Shown here in pieces: positions 25,530-33,400 of a DNA stretch of 64,000 nt. The notes beneath the pieces are model-generated. The model was not told where the DNA came from. It was given only the letters and a program-made list of their open reading frames with translations, and ran no database searches. Both the position numbers and the translations under genes were made by a program. Position 1 is the first letter of the stretch, and every line of letters begins with the position of its first letter. This DNA is from Paenibacillus sinopodophylli (GTDB lineage Bacteria; Bacillota; Bacilli; Paenibacillales; Paenibacillaceae): assembly GCF_005930355.1 (NCBI RefSeq), contig NZ_VDBO01000010.1:1-64000 (forward strand), in the 5' to 3' direction.

Positions 25530-25561
25530 ACACCCAAGCTCATTTTGAGCTTGGGTGTTTT
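25530..25561 (+). terminator. terminator after the second siderophore locus
   Basis: A 13-bp perfect stem (arms 25530-25542 and 25546-25558, loop TTT) is followed by Ts. It ends the plus-strand transcript through the reductase relic. Confidence 0.9.
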
Positions 25562-25610
25562 CAGTGACCGATTCCCTCATCGAGCCTCCTTCTATTCCCT
25601 GCACACAGGC

Positions 25611-25645
25611 GAACCCCTAACCTCTTCACTGACAGCGATGGAATG
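25611..25645 (-). pseudogene. tRNA-Ala-like fragment
   Basis: On the plus strand this reads GAACCCCTAACCTC and then a CACTGACAGCGATG arm. It is recognisably the complement of the T-arm, variable loop and anticodon arm of a tRNA-Ala(GGC)-type sequence. It aligns with a similar fragment at 28817-28854. No acceptor stem is left. Treat as a relic. Confidence 0.35.
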
Positions 25646-25870
25646 GCTGTCCGCAGCAGGCCGATTAAAACCGTAAAAACCTTGTCCTGTCTGGGTTCTT
25701 GACGTTCGCTTTCCTACCTATTCGGACGGTTTATGATGGTTGGGGACGAAGTTCGTCACCAATTCGTCCCCATAAAATAATATTCGTGTTTCCGCATACC
25801 ACATGTAAGAATCTTGCTTTAACCATACGAATGATTCGATGTGTCGAGCAGACAGTAACAACAATTATGT
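25646..25870. other. gene-free stretch between tRNA-like and SLH relics
   Basis: Apart from the neighbouring relics, I see no gene, clear hairpin or repeat here. The short plus-strand frame at 25699-25899 has no ribosome site. Confidence 0.4.
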
Positions 25871-25872
25871 AC

Positions 25873-25956
25873 TTATTGACTGCTTTTTTCACTTTCTAGA
25901 TTCAACTTAGTCAAAAGCATAACAACCGCTTCAGCTCTTGTTGTCCAAATGGCAAG
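25873..25956 (-). pseudogene. SLH-motif fragment
   Basis: On the minus strand about 28 codons read DHLAIWTTRAEAVVMLL and then a short tail before a TAA. TTRAEAVVMLL is the conserved core of an S-layer homology motif. Nothing upstream completes a domain, so this is a leftover of a surface-protein gene C-terminus. It lies just past the TetR stop. Confidence 0.45.
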
Positions 25957-25967
25957 ATGATCCGATA

Positions 25968-26597
25968 TTAAAGTCCCTCATTCTCATTCTCTTTCTCCTC
26001 GTCCTCTTCCTTTTTATTCGAATCAGGGCGCCGCGGATTGACCGTGCCAAAGATATGATACGGTGTTATCCCATTTGAAAATAGGCTATCTACCAACTTG
26101 ACCAATTCTTCCGACGATAGATCTTTGCCGTTGCGTATCCAAAGGCGAAACATAGATATTAATGTTGATATGTAAAACTCAATTATGTACGGTGCTAAGG
26201 CATCATTTGTTGGAAAGTCCACAATCAATCTCTCAAAGGGAATTTCTCTTTTCAAGCGTTCAACAAAATGAACAGTACCATAGTCGCCCAAGAGGGCTTT
26301 AAGAACTGAAATTTCCTCTGCATTTTCCAAGCATTGAAGTGCATCTTGGAAAGTATGTGTAGAAAACTCTCTGCTTGCCATTTCCTCGTTAATGGATTTA
26401 AAGACACGCTCTTCAACGCTGTCCAACAACTCATAGATATCCGTATAGTATTGATAAAATGTACTGCGATTATATCCTGATTGGTTAGCAATCTCTTGAA
26501 TGGTTATTTTTTCAATTGGTTTTTGGCTATATAAATCACAGAATACATTTATAAATGTTTGCCTTGTTTTGTCCGTAATTTCAGGTTGCTTATTCAT
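25968..26597 (-). CDS. TetR-family transcriptional regulator
   Basis: 209 residues with an N-terminal TetR helix-turn-helix (ITIQEIANQSGYNRSTFYQYYTD, about 32-54) and an all-helical ligand/dimer domain. The tail after residue 185 is strongly charged and rich in Lys and Glu. The ATG at 26597 follows GGAGG by about seven bases; the longer frame to 26621 has no ribosome site. It is divergent from the PanE-like gene at 26745, and two palindromes lie between them, so it probably represses that gene and itself. Confidence 0.9.
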   Translation of the reverse strand: MNKQPEITDKTRQTFINVFCDLYSQKPIEKITIQEIANQSGYNRSTFYQYYTDIYELLDSVEERVFKSINEEMASREFSTHTFQDALQCLENAEEISVLKALLGDYGTVHFVERLKREIPFERLIVDFPTNDALAPYIIEFYISTLISMFRLWIRNGKDLSSEELVKLVDSLFSNGITPYHIFGTVNPRRPDSNKKEEDEEKENENEGL

Positions 26598-26663
26598 TAT
26601 TTGCCTCCATTTTCTGTTCAATCGGTTATACGACAGATATTAAAAATCTGATGGTTGATGACC

Positions 26664-26703
26664 GTATAGTGAATCTATACAATAACATTATACAACACGT
26701 TGT
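26664..26703. promoter_or_regulatory. two palindromes between divergent tetR and panE-like genes
   Basis: GTATAG at 26664-26669 and CTATAC at 26675-26680 form a perfect 6-5-6 inverted repeat. ACAAC at 26692-26696 and GTTGT at 26699-26703 form a second, 5-2-5. Both lie in the short divergent control region and are candidate TetR operators. Confidence 0.5.
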
Positions 26704-26744
26704 TTTATCATCAACAAGGATTAATATATTTTCAGGAGGCTAAT

Positions 26745-27695
26745 ATGAGAATTTTATTCTTCGGTAGAGGTGTAATATCGACCCAATATGCTTGGGCTTT
26801 TGAAAAGGCAGGGCATACAGTTGAGTTTTACGTTAGAAAAGGGAGAAAAGAAACCTTCGGAAGCAACATAGAGCTTGAAATGTGGGATGCACGAAGAGGG
26901 AAACAGCTAATAAAAGAAAGCTGGAACGTCAAACTGCATGAGGAGATGAGCCCAAATTATGATCTCATTATTGTGAGTGTCAACACTGAACAACTTCCAG
27001 AAGCAGCACAATTACTATCGACTGCTGCTGGAAACACCCCTGTCCTAATATTCAATAACGTTTGGCAAGATTTGAAATCATCGATCTCACCATTGTCTTT
27101 GAACAATGTTGTCTTTGGGTTCCCAGGAGGCGGTGGCGGCATCGCGGACAATAGGCTTAGAGGTGGCTTTTTGAAAATACTATTTCTGGAAAAACCACGG
27201 GTAGGCACTGAACATATTAACAACAAGATCAAAGAACTATTTGAAAGTGCCCATTTTAAAATTAGTTGGATAAAGAATATGCAAAACTGGCTATGGAATC
27301 ACTTTGCCATGAATGCAGCTATGGAAACCGAGGTGTTAAGACGGGGAAGTTTTCCAGCGCTCATAAACCATAGGGCCTCATTTGCAAATGTTGGGTTAAA
27401 TATGAGAGAAATGATCCCTGTACTTAAAGCAAGAGGTGCAAAGCTTGATGCCATTTCTCTCATGTTGACTAAAATTCCACCGGCACTTCTCGGCACACTT
27501 TTTAACAAGGTTATTTTTGCAAAAGGTAGCTTACCGCGACTTTTTGTGGAATACAACAATAGCAAAGCAGGTTTTGCGGTACTTGAAGTTGTGAGAGAAG
27601 CAAGAAAGCTAGGCATACCTTTGCCACGTCTTTCTGTGGCATTTGAAAACACTGAACAACACACAGCATTCCACATGCAGAGTCAACGCAAATAA
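26745..27695 (+). CDS. ketopantoate reductase-like (ApbA/PanE family) oxidoreductase
   Basis: 316 residues with an N-terminal Rossmann fold: FFGRGVISTQYAWAFEKAGHTVEFYVR, where the glycine motif is GRGVIS rather than the usual GxGxxG. A PanE-type C-terminal helical domain carries NHFAMNAAMETEVLRRG. PanE reduces ketopantoate with NADPH in CoA synthesis, but this divergent relative under TetR control probably acts on another keto acid. The start at 26745 follows AGGAGG; the longer frame from 26700 lacks a ribosome site. A GC-rich hairpin follows. Confidence 0.8.
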   Translation: MRILFFGRGVISTQYAWAFEKAGHTVEFYVRKGRKETFGSNIELEMWDARRGKQLIKESWNVKLHEEMSPNYDLIIVSVNTEQLPEAAQLLSTAAGNTPVLIFNNVWQDLKSSISPLSLNNVVFGFPGGGGGIADNRLRGGFLKILFLEKPRVGTEHINNKIKELFESAHFKISWIKNMQNWLWNHFAMNAAMETEVLRRGSFPALINHRASFANVGLNMREMIPVLKARGAKLDAISLMLTKIPPALLGTLFNKVIFAKGSLPRLFVEYNNSKAGFAVLEVVREARKLGIPLPRLSVAFENTEQHTAFHMQSQRK

Positions 27696-27699
27696 TCAA

Positions 27700-27749
27700 A
27701 GAGGGTTGCCCTGAAGCCGATAAGTTCACAGCCTTCAGGGTCCCCCTCT
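27700..27749. terminator. hairpin between convergent genes
   Basis: GAGGG...CCCTGAAG (27701-27716) pairs with CTTCAGGG...CCCTC (27733-27748). It lacks a long T-run but sits exactly between two convergent frames and is probably a shared terminator. Confidence 0.6.
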
Positions 27750-28329
27750 TACTGCTGATCAGATGTCACCCGTTCAATCACTGCAAGCTGATGCAGCGTA
27801 CGAATGAATTCGAACGCCACTTGCGCTAACGGCCATTCGCGCACTCCTCCTGTTTTCTCGCTGCTTAACTCCAGCTTCTTATTGCCTGTTTTATCATCCG
27901 TTACAATACTGGCGGTTACGCTCTATCTGACCTCAGTGAGGCATACTTACTCGATCGTACGAACTCGCGATGGGCTTCCTGAATCGAGTTCGTGCGCATC
28001 AGCAGCTCCTCGGAACCACCCTGCTTCAGTTGCCCGGCAATCTGCATCAGCTTGAATGTTTTGTAATAGTTCGCATCCGCTTTGCTACGACTATGCTGCA
28101 ATGCGCCCTCATACGCTTGGCGTTCCATCGAGAGGCTCATTGCTTGATCATATAGACTGGGATCATATCGCTGTAAGTAGTTCATTTCGTCGGTGCGCAG
28201 CTTCTTGCCCCGCATAAGTATATTTCGAATAGATGTCAACTGCGTCTGATCCTGCGTTGCGTGTGCGTCCTTCCTTTGCTGCATCGCTTTGAAATAATCA
28301 CTGACCGACTGCACGGATTTTATATTCAC
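27749..28329 (-). pseudogene. conserved hypothetical protein, probably frameshifted near its C-terminus
   Basis: A GTG start at 28329, behind GGGGGGAAAGG, opens 137 residues of a polar helical protein (for example DYFKAMQQRKDAHATQDQTQ). The frame stops at 27916-27918. In the frame one base away, translation continues without a stop for about 57 codons (SVTASIVTDDKTGNKKLELS and on to 27751). That sequence looks like real protein and ends at a TAA next to the terminator. The simplest reading is a single-base frameshift in a gene of about 190 codons. The shorter 137-residue form may still be made. I do not recognise the family. Confidence 0.55.
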
Positions 28330-28701
28330 GCCTTTCCCCCCTAATTACAAATATCGTCACAAGCAACGATACCTTGGTCCAAGTATCCGCTTGTATCTCC
28401 CATGACAGCTAACTCTTCTTCGTCAAAAACCTACAAATATTACTTCTAATTTATCATGGTAGATTGCGTCATATATGAAATGTAAAGAAAACTTTATGTT
28501 CGCGCTTGCAACGCACCAACGGCAACCAGCATAGATCCTGCCCACCTGAGTCGTAACAATTGTCTCAGAATTGGCGGGGAGTGCCCTTAACCTCCTATTC
28601 TTTTGTTCGACCTGGTTCGCCACCACAAACACAGAAGAGGATGGCCCTCAGTCATCTATGATGACTTTGAAGTGCACCCTCTTCATCATTTTATTTTGGT
28701 G

Positions 28702-28728
28702 GAGCCTATGGGATATCCGAATCTTAAT
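28702..28728 (-). pseudogene. tRNA 3'-end-like fragment
   Basis: The plus strand begins TGGTGGAGCCTA, the complement of a tRNA-Ala acceptor ending TAGGCTCCACCA. The T-arm that should follow is degraded to GATATCCGAATC. It probably belonged with the fragment at 28817. Confidence 0.35.
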
Positions 28729-28816
28729 TCTAGGCTGACGCAACCGACTCGCCGAGGACCTCTACCGGTAGATTCAGACGCCGTGCTCCTCCGCATTCGC
28801 TCCGTCCGCGCGGACT

Positions 28817-28860
28817 GAACACCTGACCTCATCGCTGCCAGTGATGCGCTCTACCTCACA
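28817..28860 (-). pseudogene. tRNA-Ala(GGC)-like fragment
   Basis: Read on the minus strand this gives GGTAGAGCGCATCACTGGCA, then GCGATGAGGTC and a T-arm start. That is the D-arm end, anticodon arm with GGC anticodon, and variable loop of tRNA-Ala. The acceptor halves are missing and the T-loop is altered, so it is not functional. Confidence 0.5.
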
Positions 28861-28864
28861 ACTC

Positions 28865-29575
28865 CTACCAAGGAAGCGCTTCTTCCTTATGGAAGAACCC
28901 GCCCGTCGGCCCGTCAGCCGGAAGCGTCGCGAGCCATACCGCCGTTTCTGCACCTTCACTTATCTCCATCGGAGCGCCATCACCACCCATGTCCGTCTTC
29001 ACCCAACCAGGGTGACAAGCATTCACCTTCACATTCGTAGTCTTTAAACGAATTGAAAGCTGTACAGTCCATGCGTTCAATGCAGCCTTGGAAGTCGTAT
29101 ATGCTGGCGCAGACGCACTTCCGAGCATTTCATCGGAGAGAAGTGTGCCCAGTGAACCTAGAATGCTGGATTGGTTTACAATTCTGCCTGCAGGACTCGC
29201 TTTCAAGAGTGGCAGCAGCGCCTCCGACAGTGCCTGTGGTCCGAATACATTCACCTCGAAGGAGCTTCTCATAACATCGAGCGTATTGCCCAAATGATCC
29301 AAATAAATGCCCGCGTTGTTCACGAGAATGTCTAACCTGCCATATTCCGATTCGATCCATTCCGTAGCGGAGCTAATATGAGTGCTATCTGTGACGTCCA
29401 GCTCGACGCCGCGCGCCTCGATTTTCTCCTCGCGCAGCTCGGCTGCGGCCACTTCAGCCTTCTCAATTGAGCGCGCTCCGAGAAGCACAATGATTCCCTG
29501 CTGACCTAATTGTCGCGCGATCTCCAAGCCTAGTCCCTTGTACGCTCCTGTAATCAAAGCTACTTTCTTCTCCAT
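28865..29575 (-). CDS. short-chain dehydrogenase/reductase
   Basis: 236 residues of the classical SDR fold. The NAD(P)-binding TGAYKGLG motif is near 9-16, NNAG near 86-89, and catalytic Ser (NQSSILG) with Tyr-x3-Lys (YTTSKAA). The sequence resembles carbonyl-reductase-like SDRs. The start at 29575 follows AAGG closely, with GGAGG slightly further upstream; the longer frame to 29593 has no site. It lies 65 bp after the TetR gene on the same strand, so the regulator and this enzyme are probably one operon. The substrate is unknown. Confidence 0.9.
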   Translation of the reverse strand: MEKKVALITGAYKGLGLEIARQLGQQGIIVLLGARSIEKAEVAAAELREEKIEARGVELDVTDSTHISSATEWIESEYGRLDILVNNAGIYLDHLGNTLDVMRSSFEVNVFGPQALSEALLPLLKASPAGRIVNQSSILGSLGTLLSDEMLGSASAPAYTTSKAALNAWTVQLSIRLKTTNVKVNACHPGWVKTDMGGDGAPMEISEGAETAVWLATLPADGPTGGFFHKEEALPW

Positions 29576-29640
29576 TGCCTTCTTCCTCCACATACGATTT
29601 ATTTTGTACCCATTAGTACATTACTGTCGAAAAAAGAGGC

Positions 29641-30222
29641 TCACTTAAGTAAATGAACCAGTTGTTCAATCGCTCCCTCAACAACGTTGCGATCAGGCTG
29701 CGCCTTCATCATGACCGAAATACCGACTGCCGAGATTGTTAAAGCAGAAGCAACACTTGCTGCGTTCAGTTCGTCCGATAACTCTCCACTGCTAATGCCC
29801 TCTTGAATGGTCTCACGCAACAGCTCAGAAAGCCGCCACTGAAACTCTGATGTGAACTGGGCTAGGCTAGCGTTACGAGCGGCCATCTCAGTGAGCGTGT
29901 TCACGCATAAACAGCCCCATTCAGGATGCTTCCCGTCCTCATTATTGGTTATTCCGAGCAAATAGAGACGTACAGCCTCGCGTGCAGATGGAGCCGCGCG
30001 CAGCTTACTCCCAATATAAACAAGGCTAAGGTCAGCATATTTGCGAAGTGCAGCATGAAACAGCTCTTCCTTGTCACCGAAAGTACCATACAAGCTCGGC
30101 CGCTGTATGCCCATCGCCGCGGTTAGATCGCTGATCGATGTCGCTTCATAACCCTTCTGCCAGAACAAATGCATAGCCTTCAGCAAAGCTTGCTGCTCAT
30201 CAAACTCGCGTGGTCTTGCCAT
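29641..30222 (-). CDS. TetR-family transcriptional regulator (AcrR/YxaF-like)
   Basis: 193 residues opening with MARPREFDEQQAL, a common start in this TetR branch. A helix-turn-helix at 24-45 (TSISDLTAAMGIQRPSLYGTF) is followed by a C-terminal ligand domain containing GCLCVNT. I choose ATG 30222; the frame can extend two codons to a GTG. It precedes the SDR gene and probably represses the pair through palindromes at 30241-30260. Confidence 0.92.
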   Translation of the reverse strand: MARPREFDEQQALLKAMHLFWQKGYEATSISDLTAAMGIQRPSLYGTFGDKEELFHAALRKYADLSLVYIGSKLRAAPSAREAVRLYLLGITNNEDGKHPEWGCLCVNTLTEMAARNASLAQFTSEFQWRLSELLRETIQEGISSGELSDELNAASVASALTISAVGISVMMKAQPDRNVVEGAIEQLVHLLK

Positions 30223-30240
30223 ACGCACTCACTCTTTCTG

Positions 30241-30260
30241 TACCAAATGGTATATAACCA
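30241..30260. promoter_or_regulatory. overlapping palindromes upstream of the tetR-SDR operon
   Basis: TACCAAATGGTA (30241-30252) and TGGTATATAACCA (30248-30260) overlap, and further TACCA-like half sites follow. They lie 19-38 bp before the TetR start, where a self-repressing operator is expected. Confidence 0.55.
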
Positions 30261-30340
30261 TTTTATACCACTTATACCTAACTGTCAATCCCCTCCAATA
30301 AAACATACAATCTTATCTCATCATATAAAAGCAAATAAAA

Positions 30341-30377
30341 AGGATGCCAGCCTTGGCTGATCGCCCGCTGACATCCT
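30341..30377 (-). terminator. terminator of the double beta-helix SLH gene
   Basis: AGGATG and CAGC (30341-30351) pair with GCTG and CATCCT (30367-30377). On the minus strand the stem is followed by TTTTTATTT. It lies about 55 bp past the stop at 30431. Confidence 0.8.
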
Positions 30378-30430
30378 CCCTATTTAAAACGCTACGTCGG
30401 CCGCAATGCTATTGACGGCTAGTGTCCTCC

Positions 30431-33400
30431 TTAATTCTCATCCATCTCCAAAATACGAAGTAAAATTGTTGTTACTTCCGCTCTGGTTGCCACTGCAAGG
30501 AAGTCAAACTTACCGCCTTCCTTGCCCTGCATAATCCCTTTTGCATATAACGCACCAATCGCACCCTTTGACCACTCTGGGAATTTAGCGTGATCAGCAA
30601 AGCTTGCTGCTTTGTCCGCCTGGTCCTCCAGCTTCAAAGCACGAGCAATCATAACCGCAAGCTCTGCTCGTGTCAAACCGGCATTTGGACGCAGCGCCCC
30701 ATCCGCATAGCCGCTTAGAATGCCCGCTCCTACTGCCTGCTCAAGCGCTTCTTTTGCCCATGAACCAATGTCGGCTTCATCTTTAAAGCCATGCTGCTTT
30801 CCATCTCCCTCCACTTTCAATGCGCGGGTTAACATCACCGCAAATTCAGCACGGGTTACCCCCGCATTTGGCTTGAAGGATTGATCCTTATAGCCAATCA
30901 CAAAGCCTTTTGCCACTGCCTTGCGAATGGCGTCCTCTGCCCAGTGTCCAGCAATATCCTTCAATGCAATCTGGTTTTCTTCATTCCCGCCATTATTGCC
31001 ATCATTATTTCCACCGGTGCTACCGCCGTTGTTGCCACCATTATTACCACCGTTGTTACCGCCATTATTGACAGGCGTTGTATCAACTACTGTAATCGTC
31101 AGTACCTGCGGCTGGCCTGCGCTAAACTCGAACGTTAGCTGCACAGTACCTTTTTGTAAGGTCCCCAAATAAGTCGTCGTAATCGTTAATTGATCGCCAT
31201 TCACAACATAATCGGTCCCAGCCTGCAGAAGTGCACTGCCGTTCTTAACGGCCGTTAGCGTATTCCCATTAAGCTCCAGCCCTACAGTAGCTGCTTGCTG
31301 CTTGCTAGGATTCAAGTCAAACTCGGCAGCAGTTGGGCTGATTACGCTAACTTGATCGATAACTTGGATACTGTTAAGAAGCTCCGTCTTAGCTTCGCCG
31401 TCTGTCATAATAGCGATAAAGTTGCGAGCCATCGCGATATCCGCAGCCGATCCTGAAGTGAGAGCTTTTGAAACAGCAGCCCTTGCCGATGCTTCTAGCT
31501 TTTCATTGTACTCTCCCGCTTCTAACAAGAATAAATCTGTAAATAAATTCGAGTTCTTTAAGTGTCCGCCTACAACTTCAAATGTGGCTCTGGTGCTGTC
31601 GGATTCCTGTGAGCCGTCAGATTCATTGAGCATGGTTGATATTCCGATTCTTCCGTTCGCAAGCTCCGATATTGGATTGTGATGAACCGTATTGAACGGA
31701 ATTTTCAAATCGTAAATCGTCGTTTTCGCATCTTCATCTCTCGTAATGTTTGCCACGATATCGGTTATCGGAGCAGTCGGTGCATTCGCGCCTGTAGGAC
31801 GAGTCCAAGCCCATGTTATGACTTCGTTGTCATTGGTGAGCGCGAATCCCAATTCATTCCGCGTTGTACTGTTCGTTGCAGGATTGCGTAAATCAATGCC
31901 TAACTGCAAATTGTCCTCTCTCCATATGTTTCCTCCGGCCTGGTTATTGAAGTGCACGTCGTCCGTAACGACAATATAGGCATATAAATGACTGTCGTCC
32001 CATGCGAAATGCGATGCTAAGCTGAGATCTTGCGGACTATCCCACGTTCCCGATGCTACATAATCTCTTGTATTCATTGTAAAAGCAGGAGTTGAGGCAC
32101 TCTTTGCCGGATTCTCCACGCCGGAAGAGCTAACCTTTTCAGCATACACTGCATCAAATTTTTCCGTGTAGGCATAGGAATTTCCGTCCTCGAGCTGAAG
32201 CTCGAATGTGACCAGACCTGCAGCGTAATAAGGTAAATCTACCGTTACGGATTCGCCTGCCGCTAGTGCATTAAATTTGACGGGAGCAAAATCCTCGGCA
32301 TAAGCCGCAGGGGAAACCATCGATAATGTCCCTGGTGCAGAGGCTCTTCCTCCGACATTATACTTAAAGCTAATTTGTTGTTTGTCCCCGTTCTCGGTTA
32401 GGTTAAATATAAACGGTTCCGCCATTAGATCTGAACCGTAGATGCCGTAAGGATTGCCCACTGGCGTGCTGTTTCTGAGTCCAGATGCGTAAAAATTGTT
32501 GCTAAGCTCAATCGATGTGCCGCCCTCGCGCAGCATGGCATACACATTATTATTCTGACCGTCCTTTGACGGCTGGAAGTAAGAGGAGTATACATGCGCC
32601 GTTCCGCCGTGAACATCAATAGCCGGATTGCCGCCGGGCAGCTGAGTAAAGTTTGCTTGCTGGAGACGAACGTTACCGTTATTTACGATAGCTCCCGCAA
32701 CGGTCGGACTTCCCCAGAACGCGCTGTTGTACAGGACAAGTTCAGCGTCTTGATGAATGTTGGTGGTATTAGCGACATCACCCATTCTGACATACGCTCT
32801 GTTTGGCTCCGTAGGTATGTTCGTATTAACCAATTCCGAGTTGATCGCGATGATTTTGGTATGTTCGTCCGCGTCTTCCACATAGAGAGCGTACGTGGTT
32901 CCATCCGAGCCGTGACCAATCATCGTCATTTTTCCAGGGTATGCGAATTCGCCGTTCCCCAAGTCTCTTTTTAGGAAGTGAATGCCGTATACTGAACCGA
33001 AAACGAAATTGTTGAAAATCGTCTGGTCATCCACATCTGCGAATTTAAGCGCACTCATGTATCTTTGTACGAATCCGTACAAATCACCAGTAGGTGCCGT
33101 ATAGCCTTGACCGCCTGGAAGCCTCAACGCATAATGCGGATTGAATTGCATATTTCGGATAAATCCGCCTTCCGCGCCTCCTCCGACCCAGATTCCTGCT
33201 CTGAGGAGCGTACCGCCTAAATAATCGACATAGTGACCATCGGTTTGATAGGAAGCCAGGTCAATACCTTTGTCGCCTATTGGAATCGTTAAGTTGATCG
33301 CATAAACGCCTGCGCCTTGACCCTGCACCAAAAATGGTGTTTTTAGCGTTTGCTCAGGGTTTTCGAGGTTCACGCTCGTTATATTCGCTTGCGTAATGAC

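Larger units (their letters stand above)
28330..28864. other. 535-bp gene-free region with tRNA-like debris
   Basis: No credible protein frame on either strand. It contains tRNA-like pieces (28702-28728 and 28817-28860) and a perfect 7-3-7 hairpin AGTCATC/GATGACT at about 28655-28671 without a T-run. It looks like decayed DNA. Confidence 0.45.

Noticed and set aside
28423..28818. Short frames on both strands in the gap at 28.4-28.8 kb
   Set aside because: No ribosome sites, no family resemblance, and overlap with tRNA-like debris.
30921..31172. Plus-strand low-complexity proline/leucine-rich frame
   Set aside because: It is the antisense of the Gly-Asn-rich linker of the giant SLH protein.
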